Assembly: GCA_964007475.1 (NCBI GenBank)
Contig: OZ023273.1
Span: 32,975,287 to 33,039,286 of the forward strand
Direction: 5' to 3'
Length of the DNA stretch: 64,000 nucleotides
Source: Hybos culiciformis
Taxonomy: Eukaryota > Arthropoda > Insecta > Diptera > Hybotidae
In this document: positions 41,296 through 55,314 of the stretch, one piece after another
Position numbering within the stretch: the stretch's first letter is position 1
Layout of the letters: each line of letters begins with the position of its first letter
The notes under the pieces: generated by a model
Told to the model about the DNA's origin: nothing
The model's input: the letters and a program-made list of their open reading frames with translations, nothing else
Databases searched by the model: none
Position numbers and translations under genes: made by a program

Positions 41296-44200
41296 AATGG
41301 AATAATTTTGATTTAATTTCTAGAAGCAACGAAAAATATCAACAAAACAATTTAAATATTATACTTATATATTTGATTTAATTAAAAAATATATATTATG
41401 ATTAAACTAAATTCATATGTGCAAACATGTGAGCATATCATATCAATTCTATTTTGTTTACATGACTACAAAAATATTAATTTTCTTGATATACTTAGAT
41501 ATGAATAAAGAATTCAATAGAAGCATTAGAAAACAGTAAGTATGGGAATAACCAGGAGAAACAATAATAAATTTGCATATTATTATTAAAATATTCAATA
41601 AATTTATGAATTTTTCATGAACTTGAATACTATAAGTTAAGCATGAAGAAAAGAAAATTATTAAATACAAACTATTTATTTGTTTGAATAAAAAAATAAA
41701 TATTTATAAATTTTCTTTTGAAATATTTTCAATTCCGAAAATACAATCAGTTACTTAGCAAATTTTCGAGATTAAAATTTTAATTATTTTTATTTAGATA
41801 TATTTTTTTGGAAAACAAAATTACTCAAGATAATTTTTACTTTGCAACACTATCTCATTTATAATTCCACAAAATTTTCCTATGTTTGAATCAATAGTAA
41901 AAATATTTCCAATTCCGAAGATACTGGTAAATGCAATAAATTTTTAACAATTTCTCGAGATTTAAGTTTCAATTATTTTACGAATTTATATTTTTCGAAA
42001 TAACTAACACTTCCAAAATTGGCAAAAAAAAATACTTACGTAGTGATTATTAAAAGAATTTTTCGATATAGAATCTATTAATACTATAATAAAATGTGTT
42101 CAGGAGTGATTTTAAAATTATGTTGACATATTGACGATATGATTTTCGTTCGTTTCAGCGAAAATTTTTAGAAATTCATACAAAAAAAAATTATAAGTAA
42201 GTATTAGGTTATACTTATTACTTAAATTAGGTACATTAGATTAAAGAAGACAAAATTGAAGCACATTAGCATATAATTTTGTCTTTAATTTTAGCACAAA
42301 AAATTAACCAACACTCTGTAAGTATTTTAATGAAATAACATATTCAAACAAAAAAAAATCTAGACGCCTTAAAAACATGTATCGAAAAACCACCTGTTCA
42401 TCAATATAAAACTTGTTTAGTATAATTTATTAATAAAAAAAAAACCGAATTTCTTGGATAATTTTTTAAAATCATGCACATAAAAAAATATGTAAATATC
42501 ATATTAAAATTAAGTATGATTTGTAATTTAATCAAGTGAAAAATGCCCACAAAGGACAATAAAGGTGTGAGAGAACCTGATTTAAATTAAATATTGACAG
42601 GATTCAATAAATTTATTAATATACTTAACTCTTAATCGTGTTTTAAATATAGTCTCTGCAATATAAATATTATTGCAATTATTTTTATGAAATAAATGAA
42701 AACAAAATAAATTAACTAGTTTTTAGGAGGTACTTGAGCCAGAATTAACTAATGCAATTGCATTGAAGCAACATTATGTAGGACAGCATATACCTATACT
42801 TGGATAGGAATATACTTAGCTATTCGGTCAATTATTTTAAGTTTCTGATCTATAAGAAAATCATGTAGAAATATTTTAACCGCACTGCAATAATGGATTT
42901 TAGAATCAGTTGCATTGCATAAAAGGACAAATCAATAACAAGACAATTCGATTTTAATTAATTTTCTTTCTCTTTATTTGCTTAATTCTACTGAAAAACT
43001 AAAATCTTACTATTATAACTATATAATAGCGCAACAAACTTAAATTGTCGTTTAATTTTAATGAATCTTCATAAAAAAAAAAATGTTTAAATACCTAATG
43101 AAAAAAAAGTAGTAAAACCAAAAAGAATACTTAATTTGAAATAGTCAAGCCTCTGTTGTTAAAACAAAGATAAACATAAATTATAATAACACCAAAATAA
43201 TATGAGAAACATTATATACAATTTATAAAAATAACAATAAGTCAATTTTGTGTCATATACAGAAGCATCATTGTCATCGTATAGTCGTCAGAGGAGCATT
43301 TAAGGTCAAAATATATAAAAATTATTAAGTATTTTTTTTTTATTTAAAATTCTCTGTGAAAAAATATACAGTTTGTTAAAAGAAGAAAAAACATAAGCGA
43401 CAATAGAACGTTTGCTTCTTTTTTTCTGAATTTACATAGTCTGCTCAAACTGCAAAGAAGATTCATATCTGTTGTTTTTAATTTTTTATTTTATTTTTTT
43501 TTCGAGAACATTTTAAGTTTCATAATTTTCATATTGGCATATAAATGCAATAAAATATTATTTTCTATAATGTACGGATGTTTCAAGCCCCTTTTTCATT
43601 ATATTCAAATATAAATAAGTAGTTTTATTCAATTTTATTAACTATTTCCCTGATGAAATTAAATTTATTCTGCAAATTGTTGACCATTGGATATACGTAT
43701 TATCGAAAAAAACAACTTCTCTAACATATTTTATAAAAATTGGATTGTTTGAAAAATTAAATTAAAATTATTTGAAAATAAATAATTATAGGTATATTAT
43801 ACTCTTGGTATGTGGCATTCTTTAAAAGAATACTTAATTGGTTTTCACATCAAATTGATATTAAAATCATTATCACAACTACATTTAAAGGTTATTTAAA
43901 AATTCTTTTTAAATTAACTTTATTAAAATCACACAGAAGATGTGAAAATAAATAAAAAAAAAATAACTTAAGTCAATCTGACATACTTCTGGGGAATTTT
44001 TATATGAACATTTTTTATATTCCAATGAAGTGGCAAAAAAATACACACAAACACAAAGTTCGAGAAACAAGCAGATAGTAATCAAAGATTTTTGCACTGA
44101 ATAAATTTTACAACAATTTTTTCTTTATATAAACGAATCTAAATTGAATATAATAAAAATATAGTATTTATACGCAAAATAAGTATTTCTAATTTCTGAT

Positions 44201-46756
44201 GAATTTTTAATTCAAACTCACTTAGTACTTCATACTTTTTCTAACATCAACATTATAAACATATTAAGCTAACATAAATTTTTGTTTGAAAAATTAAATT
44301 CCCATTAGAGATTTTATCAAAAAAATGCATATAGGTACTTCAAGTGTACATGATGAAAAAAAAAGTAAAATTTCCCTTTAATTACAATTTTCCATATGTA
44401 CTTATAAAATTTGATTTGGGTATTGTACCACAGAATTTCCGTAATAGAAAGTGTGACTGGAAATTTGTGGCATTAAAAACTTATAGCTAATCATCTCTTT
44501 TTTTTTTTAAAACCAAAGTATGTACGAATTTTTATCCACTTTTAGAATATTTAAATACGATTCTCAAGCTTTGTGTGTGAAAAAGAATTGCATTTAATGC
44601 ATTCCCAAGTAACTGAATGTAGTACAACACATTGACCTCAATCAGTACCAAAAAATTGAAAAAAAAAATTATTAATAATCTGTAAGTAACTGTTGAAACT
44701 TTTAAATCCAAATATGATACAATTATAGATAGATTAAAAAACAACTGTTTCATAGGAGGTTTCATACATAAACAAGATTTCTAAACATTACAATTACAGA
44801 TTATGTACATATCTTGTACTTAAAAAACACGAAATATTAAAAACAAAAAAGAGATATTTTCTTAAAAAAAAAAAAAAAAAATACTTTTTAAATACAAAAA
44901 TTAAACATAAAAATTTCAATTTCAGTTTTAATGGCCTATGAAAAGAGATTTTTTGTATGCGATAATGGACATTAAGGTGATGAGTTGATATATAAGTATG
45001 AAAGAAAAAAAATATAGAAAAAATAATAATAAAGTGGTCTGATTTAGAAACTAGAGCAGAAAATGAAAGTATACTTAATCTACAAATACCTGTTTTATAA
45101 TACATATATGTACAATTTATGTGCATACAATGCTAAATACCTTATTCAGTATTTTTTGTGATAGGATTATGTAGTTAGAGGTCAAAAAACGTCAATTACC
45201 TATAATAGCCCTTGAATTCTTAAATATTTAAATTTAAATATTAATTTGTTTTTTTTTTAAGAAAATGAATATAATAACGTATAAAATTTCATACGCAATA
45301 AGTTTTATGAGATGTACCTAAGTACTCCATTGTTAAAAAATAAAAATTTCAAAATCAATAATAGTCAAAGTACTTATTATTTTTTAAATAAAACTTTATA
45401 CTATACTGACACTTTTATGAATTTCAGCAGTTGAAATCAAAAAGTCTTTTAATACTTTAATGGCCATCAGGAAAATTGAAACCAAAAAATTGGAACTAAA
45501 ATTTATTAATTGAATAAGGCTAGAGAACTTGAACATTATTTGGTAACTAGTTTAACTAAATCATTTGGTGGAAAATGACAAATAAATATTTTTTTTTTTT
45601 TTTCAAAGTTCAAGCCCTGGCTAGTCTCGCTTCTTGTGAAGTTATTTGTTTACGCATTATTCACAATTTATACATTAATTATCTATTCATAACATAAATA
45701 TGCGTCCTAATTTATTCCTTTGTGTCAGATTGATCGAATTCATAGTTATGCAGATGTAAATATAAAATTAATTTTTAGTCAACAAATATTTTACTTCAAA
45801 TACCTGTATTAACACATAGATAGTTAAGTAAGAAAACTATATTTTTGTATGCACTGTCTGGACAGGTGACAGGTTAATTATAAATTTTCATTGAAAAACA
45901 GAAAAAAAAAGACTGAGAAAATCTTTAGTTGTTTTTTTCTTGAAAAGTTTTTCCTGAAAATAGATTCACTCAAGATTACACACATTTTCATTTTCATCGC
46001 ATAGAAAAATGCTGCGCTATTGACTTTCCCAACAACAAAATAATAAAATAGTGTTGCAAAAAATTAAATAAAAATTATAATAATAATACTTAGAAAATGT
46101 AAACAAAAACAAAAAATTCACTGAGATACACTTATTATTCACGACTATCAGGAATCAGGCAGCTGATAAAGCTAATTATAAATTCAATGTCTATTTTTCG
46201 TTATTTTGTATAAATAGTTTTTTAATATTTTAATAATAAATAAACATAAGAAAACTTTATACAATTGAATGAATAATAATTTTGCCTGATAAGCGGGTTT
46301 GAATCGATGTTTTAATTTTTAAGATTTTTAAAATATTTTCACATTAAAACACAAATACTTAAGTAGGTAGGTACTATAATATTAAATATTAAAATAGTTA
46401 TTACCTATAATAAAAGTTAGATACTTATATAAGCAATAACTTTCAATAACAAAATAAATTTAAATTAAGTACTTAAGTGTTTTGGATGCTTTTGCGATTA
46501 ATTCTAATAATAATTTTACTGCAGCTTTTTGATAATTATTATTTCATTAGAATTTTAATGCTTTTAAAAATCTTAATAAATATTAGGTACGGACATATTG
46601 GGCAGAAAGTTTTAGATTTTTTAAAATCAAAATTAATCGTAACTACTTCGATTACGACTTTAAACTTCGTTATAAATATGAATGTTACGCATAAAAAACT
46701 TAGTTTTGAAACTTGAAAAAGGTTTGTAAATTATTGCCCTTACTTCTCAAACAACA
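41296..46756. other. AT-rich noncoding
   Basis: Chance frames at 41458, 43909, 44532 and 44794 (minus) are rich in Phe, Ile and Tyr with poly-T coded runs. Nothing but one small hairpin supported. Confidence 0.45.
42241..42293. repeat. Short hairpin
   Basis: TTAAAGAAGACAAAATT pairs with AATTTTGTCTTTAA around an AGCACATTAGC-containing loop; one arm has a three-base bulge. Confidence 0.4.
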
Positions 46757-46764
46757 GTTAGCAT

Positions 46765-47850
46765 TAGGGAGTGCAATACCGGGATCTCGGAAGTATATCT
46801 TCCGGTATTCAGTACCGGTATTAAAACTTTAATACCGCACAATTTCGGTATTAATTTCTTAGTTATCAGGAAACAAAAAATACGTGTATTTTGATAAAAT
46901 ATTTAAAAAAATAAATTTTGAAAGAAATTTAAAAAAAATTAAAGTAATAGTCATTCTATTAAAATTATATCTATTATCTATTAAAATTATTAAAATTTTA
47001 GTTTAAATTTTTTTTCTTAATGCTAGAGATAGAGTCGACGTAATTCACGCGCGTGTACGCACGTAAAAAATCAAATTGTATGACGCGCTTACGCGCGTAA
47101 AAGTTGAAATATTTTAACTTTCCCAGTATTTTACGCCGTACATTGTGGAAATCATTTGTTTATAATTGTGTTGTTTATTTTGTTGTAATTAAAAAAAAAA
47201 AATAGTGTTGTTTATTTTGTTGTTTTTAGAAAAAAAAAATTTTACAAACAAATAATTATTTAATAAAATAAAAAAGTTCATAAATATAATTATATTCAAA
47301 AATAAAAATTAAATAATTATTTATTGCAAATTTATTAAAATTTTTTATGTTTTATTAAGTTATAAATAAATTAAAAAGCATTATAAAAATATTACAAACA
47401 GAATTTCGGGAATTAGGAATTTAATTTTATTTTTTTTAAATTTTTATAAAAATTTGCTTTTTTATTAAAAATTATAAAATTGTAATTATTGTTGTATTTT
47501 ATTTAATTTATAACTTTATTTTTATTAATTCTTTAACAAGAAGATCAAATTAAAATTAATCAAAAGAAATTAAAATTGAATTAGATTTTTTTTTGAATTT
47601 ATTTTTCTTTTATTTTATTGTTGACATTTTTCTCTTTTGTTTTTCGCATGTGAACGGCGTTGAGCATAACAGGTAAAAAAAACAGGTTTTTTTTATTTTT
47701 TTTAGGCGCGCATACGCGCGTGAATTACGTCGACTCTATCTCTAGCATAAGAGATGTTGATTTCGGTATTGAATACCGGGATTCCGGTATTGAAATTTTT
47801 AAATACCGAAATACCGGTATCAATTTTTCGTTCGGGTATTGCACTCCCTA
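46765..47850. mobile_element. hAT-like nonautonomous DNA transposon, interrupted by another element
   Basis: The ends are inverted copies beginning TAGGGAGTGCAATACC, and the element is flanked by an exact 8-bp duplication GTTAGCAT at 46757-46764 and 47851-47858. An 8-bp duplication with TAGGG-type ends fits the hAT superfamily. The sub-terminal parts are packed with ATACCG and CGGTAT words in both orientations, likely transposase-binding sub-repeats. There is no transposase frame, so it is a MITE-type element moved in trans. About 730 bases of its 1086 are a later insertion (47021-47747); the original was near 356 bases. Ends and duplication are well kept, so insertion is not very old. Confidence 0.82.
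47021..47747. mobile_element. Inverted-repeat element nested in the hAT-like element
   Basis: Near-perfect inverted ends of about 35 bases start TGCTAGAGATAGAGTCGACG and run into CG-rich ACGCGCGT words, in both TAA-flanked arms (47018-47020 and 47748-47750). A 3-bp TAA duplication fits PIF/Harbinger-type insertion, though the terminal bases are not the usual GG-type of that group, so the family is open. The interior has no coding frame. It contains a 19-bp direct repeat (GTGTTGTTTATTTTGTTGT) at 47168 and 47205. CG-rich ends on an AT-rich body are unlike anything else in the window. Confidence 0.72.
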
Positions 47851-47858
47851 GTTAGCAT

Positions 47859-50800
47859 TTAAGAATTAATCGCAGAATAGCTATACAGCTTTGAAAGTCT
47901 AATGTTGAAAAAAGTTTGTCCATTATTTTATCTAATAATATTTTACAATATATATACATTAAGAATCAGTAAGTGTAGTTAGGAAGAAAAAACTTGAAAA
48001 CTTAAAGACCTAAAAAAAAAAAGATGAATTATTATAATTTCATTTTCAAAGAACATGAACAACATGAAAATTTCTCTATTTATAGTATTCTAATATTTAA
48101 GGAATTTTGTTATGAAAAAAAAAAACAAAAAAAAAACTTTTTAGTTTTCTTGTTTGTCATACTTATAGCAATAAATTGTAATTTGATAGAATTAAAAATT
48201 CTTTTGCATACTCAACTCATATATATATATTTTCATATTTTATAATCAATTTATTTAATTAAAAATAATTATTTTTTATTACTGCCAATAATGATTCATC
48301 TTCTCATATTGTACTAATGTATTAAACTATAAAGCTTGTAGTTCAATGACTTCTGATAAAAATATACATAAATTCATGTAGAAAACAAAATTCCTATATA
48401 ACTATAAGTAATTTAAGCAAACATTTTTAAAAGAATAAAAAATTATTCAAGTGATCATGTGGAGTGTGTCTAACTTGGAAAAAAGAAAAGTAGATTTTTA
48501 ATAACATAAGACAGACACCCTGAGTGTGCACAAAATTATGGCCGAAAATAAAAACTTTATTTACAGGCGATTTTTTTTTCCTGATATTAAAAATACTTAT
48601 GTGTTGTTATTTTGAACATAACATTTTTGTTTTTTTTTCCGGAGATGCCAAAACGCAATGAATTTTGTTTAAAATATTAAAGTTAAGAATGGTTTTATTT
48701 TCCGAATTTTAAATACTTTTTCTTCTCTACTAATGACATTAAGGAATTTCTATTTTACACCTAGATATTTAAAATGTATTTCCAGGGCCCTATCTGTTTT
48801 TTTTTTCTCTAGAATTTAACGCCAAAATGAACTTGAAATATATATTTTAATTTTTCTAATACCAGCTTCATGATTTCATGACTTTCTTTTATTTTGGCTA
48901 CTTAACATTATTATTATTAACATAAGTAGATATTATTATTATTAAGTATATATACTAACCATCCAATTATCAATAATTGATACATTTAAAATATCCAAAC
49001 TAACATAGATAAATAAACAATTAATAAATCAGCTTTTATTAAATTAAAAAAAAAAAAAACACTGCCACAAAAATAATCTCCGAATATTCCAAAGAATAAT
49101 GTTAATTAACACACTGTTAAATTTATTTTTTTTTATATGTATTTTTTTTTAACTTATTAAATATTAAAAAAATTAGATTTTATGTGCCTTTTATGAATTT
49201 TTTATTTGTTTATTTTTTGTTTTTTCAAAAAATTATTTATCTATTTTATTTACCAACTAATAATAATTTTTTTTTATGTTTCTTTGTAAAAAAAATCTTT
49301 TATTTTTCTTCTGAAGACAAAAATTAATTTTAATTGAATCTCAGTTTATTTACAGAGAAAAAACACATACATATATAGTTAGAAATCAGGCACATTATTT
49401 TTTTTTTTGTAAAATTTTGTAATATTTTCTGTTATTATTTTAAAATGAACAAGAATTCTTTATTATAATTTTTTCTTTCACCAAATTATCCGTTTTTTCT
49501 CTTCGACTTAGACTTGATGAATTTTTAATAGTAAATTGAGACAATTTACCATCCATATATATATATATCAAACTATCAAAGTACTGTCTCGAATGAAATT
49601 TCTCTTTATACTTAGCACTATCAAAAAATGTAAAGTACCGGTTAGAAATTTAATAATAAAACATCTGTCAACTGGATGACTCAATTTAGTTTATATTAAT
49701 AATTATATATTTCGGAAAAATAAAATTTAATCATTATTTTTGATAAGAAAATTATATTTGTCTTGCAATAAAAATCTGTGATTATAATTTTAAAAATAAA
49801 TTTTATTTTCTCATTATAATTAAGAAAAAAAATAATAATAGTAGGTAATAAATTTTTTATTTATATCCTTAAAATATTTTTAAAAAAATTTTTTTATTTC
49901 TGTAAATTTTCATGTAAGTAATTATTATTATTTTATATTTATTTATTTTTTTTTAATTACTTACATTTTGTAATTAAAGTTTAAATTTTAATTGTTTTAT
50001 TTTATATTTAAAATCAAAGAATGCATATGATGAAAATATTAAAATATATCGGAAAAAATATGTAAATTTGAGTAATTAAGTCTTAAATATATCAAAGAAA
50101 TAAAAATTTAATGATTTATTATAAGTTAGGTACTGAGTTTGACATAAAAATTAGTAAAAAAAAATTAAATAAAATAAAAATTATAAATTTAAATGTTTTG
50201 TTTTTATATATTTTATTTTTATAGTTTTTTTTTTGTTTTATTTTTATGTTTTATTTTTAGATTCTTTTTTTTTCTATTGTTATTGACACTTTTGTTTGAT
50301 TTTTATTATATGTATTGTAATCGAGATTATCATAAAACATAATTTATTTTCCCTTTTTCTATAATATACTTAATAGTTATGTTTTAGTTTCACTTTCTTT
50401 TTTTTATAATCCTTACTTATTTTTAATTATCATTTAAATATTTATCAAATTTTTGATAAAATTTTGGAACTTTGATCTTATGTATTTAACAATACTAAGA
50501 TACATAAGTTATATGAATGGAAATCATTCTTTTCTTTGTATTTTAAGATTTAGAGAGCTCATTAAAAATGTATGTACCTATATAATATATTTTTTTCAAC
50601 CAGGAAAACATCGACTGATTAAGTATATTTTATTATTTTTTCCATAAAATTTTTTATTTTTTTTTTTTTTTGTGTTTATTCATCTAATGTAATCATTTCC
50701 TAGAAAAATAACACTCAATTTGGCAAAACAAAAAAATATTTATGATTTATCTGCCTAATTGAAATTATATGCGAAGGAAGGCACGATAAAAAAAAAAAAC

Positions 50801-52668
50801 AAAAAAAAACATTAAACAAGATATTTAATTGGGCCAACAAGATTCACAAAAACAAAAAAAAATATTAGTTCTCGAAACTTGTTGAAAATTAAAAAATTAA
50901 TTTTTTATTTAAGTAAGTATATATATAGTTTTTTTAAAGAAAATACATGTTTTGGTTAAAAAAAAATTCGCCTATTTTAATGCGATTTTTGTTTTTCATT
51001 ACTACCAAGTTATTTTCAAGATTAAAATCAATATATATCTGTCTAGATATATATTATTAACAAAATAAATAAAATATTTTTCAAGTTGACGTAAAGTAGC
51101 TCAACACAGCGGTAATTAATGTCTCCGGTTTGATTCGTCGTAAAATAAAAAAAAAAAAAAAATAACACATTAAAAAAATTAATTTAATATAAAATAAAAA
51201 CACCGACGACGACGTATAAAATTTTAATAAAAAAAAAAAAAAATTATTAACGGACGTAATAAAAACCCATGTTGCCTGCTCGGCAAACAATATGAAACTC
51301 AACTGGAATAAAATAATTATTTTTTTTTAAAACAAAATGATTCACAAAAAAAAAAATATACGTATAAAGTACGAAAAAATAATAATAAAACTAATCGCGA
51401 ATGCCTATATGTTTAAGTTTTCACTCAAAAAATAAAATATTATATTTACCACACATAAAAGTAGACATGAAGAAAATAATAATCAAAAAAGAAAAAGAAA
51501 TTAAAATTAGTTTTCGACCATTCCATATTAAAACAAATTAATACTTATTCTAATATAAAAATTGTGAAAACTAAGTACAATAAATTGAATAAAAATATTA
51601 AGTAAGTATATACTTAAAATACTAAATGAAACCTTTGAAATAATAGTACCAAGTATTGTGATATGCATTTAAATGATAATAAAAGTACTCTAAGAATGGG
51701 ATTTTTTTTCCGAAACTAGCCTTTAAATCCTTTAAATATTCTGATTATTCTGGATTTTTAATTTTTTTATAATAATTTGCGATATGATTATGAACTATAT
51801 ATTTTTTTTTAAAGTTCATAATATTTTTGTTTTTAAGAATAAATATTTACATGTAGGTACTTATATCATATTGAATAAAGCATAATAGATCCTCAATAAA
51901 AAATAAAATTTTCATGGATATCAGCTCCAAACAAATACATAAAGATTTTGCTACATATGTTTGATGATTAGTTTTTTTTTCTTTAGGCTCAATAAAATGT
52001 GAATAAAAAGATACACAAAAAATAAAAGAAAAATTTTGTTTTAAGTATTCAAAGTACAATGCATGCACACCATACTAGACAGTTTTTATTTCTGTTAAAG
52101 TCTTATATTAAGTCTGTGATAATACTTAATAACGAAAAACGTAAACTCAATAATTTATTATAAATAAGTTCCACTCAAAATAAAAATTTTTTAACTCGAA
52201 ATTACAAACGAAAAGAGAACAAAAATAAAATTATTTATTGATCGTTTTCTGGTATATAATACTGTATAATATTATGGAGAAATTAAGTTTATGAATAAAA
52301 AAAATTCAAGAAAAAAACTCGGAAAAAAAATAGAATACTTAGTTATAAATCTTGAAACGAGAATACACAGTATTAGTGGCACGGACTGGAGTTCTCCAAA
52401 AATTAAGAAATACGGAAATCTGAGGATAAAAAACTGACAATGCAACTTGTTTGTTTTAATACAAAGCAATTGCCGAATAGTTAAATATAGTAATAACACT
52501 GATTATCAACATAACATTATTAACGATATTTTTATTCAAAAAAAAAAGGAAATTGAAAAATTTTAAGATTATCAAAAAATTTCTATATATTATATATTTA
52601 TTTTGAATTTAGTATATAGTTCAATGAACTTTTTTTTAGGTATCTTTCTTTCTGTCACTTTGCGATAC
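47859..52668. other. AT-rich noncoding
   Basis: Dense poly-A, poly-T and ATT runs, especially 49000-50300. The only structured piece is the possible SINE at 51090-51162. Confidence 0.45.
51090..51162 (+). repeat. Possible short tRNA-derived SINE with poly-A tail
   Basis: GTAGCTCAACACAGCGGTA resembles a tRNA 5' region with an A box. CCGGTTTGATTCGTCG looks like a mutated B box about 30 bases on. It ends in TAAAATAAAAAAAAAA. The spacing is short for a tRNA, so an internal deletion would be needed. A second GC-richer patch at 51249-51300 may be another fragment in the opposite direction. Confidence 0.3.
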
Positions 52669-52938
52669 ACTGTATATTATATCGTCCGTTGAGAAATGAA
52701 ATGAAAAGTATAGTTTCGAGTAATTTGAATTTAAAGATTTGAAAATTAAAAAAAACGTATGAAAAAATATCAAGTAGCGTACAATTTTCATCTAAAAAAC
52801 ACATATTAATCAACATTAAGAATATTGCAATGTAGTTGTACTTATAAAATCGAGTACGAGGAATCGAATGGTGCTATTGTCAAATAATGACGTATAAATG
52901 TCATACGTTGTTTCATTTCTGAACAGGCGATATACAGT
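52669..52938. mobile_element. Diverged 270-bp foldback
   Basis: ACTGTATA, TATCG, GTT and AGAAATGAAA blocks near 52669-52712 recur in the same order, inverted, at 52902-52938, with a three-base gap and scattered differences. The inner part of the right arm has its own ATGACGTATAAATGTCAT palindrome (52887-52904). No coding frame. Likely an old MITE. Confidence 0.42.
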
Positions 52939-54656
52939 ATATATATATTTATTTTATTCTATAATTCAATTTTAGTAAAACATTGATATTGAAAAATAAA
53001 AATAAAATTTATTTCAAATATTTACTGTATACTATACACACTGTGTGTGTATATATTTCAAGTTTATCAACCCTCCGTCATAGTTTGAGAAATTTACAAT
53101 AATCTTTCAAATTTATTTTTAACAACAGTAATAAAAAATATAAAAATTTTCTGACATTTAATAGGTAAGTACATTACATATATTTTTTATTATTTTAATT
53201 TAACCATTTTTCATAGGTACATATATTTTTATAAATAGTAAATAGGGATATACCTACTTATTTATATTTTACTTGTATGCACATAAAACTTTCGAGTGTA
53301 AAATTATAATATGTTAAAGCTGTAGATATACATTTATGTAAGTATATACTGTAAATTGTACATGGTTCGCAATGTATTTTTTTTCTGTTCGTATTATTTT
53401 ATATTCAATGCATAAAAATCTATAATACTTTTTACTGAGGCATTAGAGCATAACATTAATTTTTAAAAATATACCTATAATGTATAATGTTATAATAACA
53501 AAACGTTATATACTTACTTACATTCTCTACACTTAATTTTTTTATTATTTTCAAAATTAATTTAAAGAATTTTTACACTTTTATAAATTAGAAAATAGTA
53601 TTTTAAAAATATCTCCATTCATATCGATGATGAGCATTTGAGTTAACATATACAATGACATATACATAAATAATATATCTAAATATACACTTATTTGTCA
53701 TGTCGTTAATAAAACAGTTACCCATCTTTTGATAAAAAAAAAATTCAGTAAAAGTACTTATTTATGTATGTAATGCAACTTAAAATCTGCAGATCATTTG
53801 GTGACGCATTAGTTAATTACAAGTGATTCTCAGATAGACTATAAAAAACTTACATCGATTTGCATCATTAATAATTTATCAACTTATAATACCGATTAAG
53901 GATACGGATACTAAAAAGACAGTCAGTTTTGTAGTATGTTTATTCAATTCTTGTACTAATAACAAAAAACTTACTTGATTTTAATTTTTTTAAATGTGCT
54001 CTTTAAATGAAAAAAATAACATCTGTAAGCTAAGAAATTAATTTGACATTTTTAATATTCAATTTCAATACGGTTATTAGTTATTTTTGGTAAGCATGAA
54101 ACAATATGATTGCTTAGAAGTTATTTTCGTATTTTTGAAAGAGTTAAAACTTTGAATAAATATCAATTTGTGATGAGAGAACCATATCGATTTGCGCCTC
54201 CAAGTGATGTAGGATCATTATTATTCATTCATCCGCTCCAGTCGCTATTGTCTACCATATAATATTTTTATTTTTTTAAATATTATGAAAAAAAAATTAA
54301 GAAGAAAATTTTTTAAACCGAATGAATATTTATATCTAAAATACTGAATACTTATTATATAAATATAAATTTTTATATATAAGTAAATGAAAAATGTTTG
54401 CAATTATTGAATTTTAATTGAAAATCATTTAAAACTATATTTAATAATGAAAGAGAGTTTAAAAACTTTTGTGGGATTTGTAAAGTTAATGACCATTCGT
54501 CCGCAGACAGAATATAAAAAAAATATTTTTAATAGATTTTTTTTTATGTTTTTAATTAGAAGCAATTAATTCTTGTGGTCATATTACGATAATGACATGG
54601 GAGATCCTGCACATTATATATTTCTTAATTTTTTTATATAAGCACTTGTATTTGCA

Positions 54657-54684
54657 AAGAAAGTACAATATATAATATAAATGT

Positions 54685-54733
<49 letters not shown>

Positions 54734-54775
54734 AAAGTACAATATATAATATATATAATATATATATATATAGAT
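54657..54775. repeat. (AT)n microsatellite inside a 22-bp direct duplication
   Basis: A pure AT run at about 54689-54730 lies between two identical 22-base copies starting AAGAAAGTACAATATATAAT (54657-54678 and 54731-54752). Further AT-rich repeats follow to 54775. A frame across it encodes only Tyr-Ile repeats and is not a gene. Confidence 0.8.
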
Positions 54776-54904
54776 ATATATGTTTTATAAATAAAAAAAA
54801 ATATGTGAGTCTCGGGACACACGGAAGAAGTGAAACTTCATGGCAAGTAGTATTTTCTGGGGAGGCTAAATAAATATTTAAAATGGCCAAGTGCACATAA
54901 GACA

Positions 54905-55015
54905 TGACCCCAATCGATTTTTTCGACGCCGACTAGTTGATTTGTGTCCTTCGACTGCTGCGGCCAGTCGACTTAAAATAACTTGTTTTGGGGGAATTCG
55001 GCGGCTTAGAAAAAA
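54905..55015. other. Small CG-rich island with hairpin
   Basis: In otherwise AT-rich DNA this patch has repeated CGACT words and a TCGACTG and CAGTCGA stem around CTGCGGC (54951-54971), then GGGGGAATTCGGCGGC at 54990-55005. No open frame or known motif is recognised. It may be a fragment of a recently inserted element or a binding-site cluster. Confidence 0.35.
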
Positions 55016-55314
55016 TTGAAAAAAAAATAATTAAAAACCAGCGACTATTTAGAGATAAAAACATTTAAAAATTCTAAAATACTTTTTAAGCTCAAAAAGT
55101 TTAGTGGCATAATGGCTTTTAAATTATTTCAAAAGGGCTAAAATTATGGCTGCACTGATTGCTAGATGATTTCTACTACCTATATTTTAAGCTGTAAACA
55201 CAATTCCGGTTACAACTATTTTATTAGCGACAATAATGTATGAAAAAACAGCAGCGTGGCTTAAATCATGTTTTCTTTTTGTTGCCCGAAAAGTTTAACC
55301 TAAAATAACTTTTT

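Noticed and set aside
44794..45126. 110-codon minus-strand frame
   Set aside because: Poly-Phe and Phe/Ile/Ser rich with no recognisable motif; a chance frame.
47660..47851. 63-codon plus-strand frame with repeated tyrosine-arginine words
   Set aside because: It crosses the boundary of two nested elements and translates the ATACCG sub-repeats.
53150..53170. Plus-strand ATTTAATAG|GTAAGTAC as another ratchet site
   Set aside because: No real pyrimidine tract precedes the AG.
54579..54905. 108-codon frame with Tyr-Ile repeats
   Set aside because: Direct translation of the AT microsatellite.
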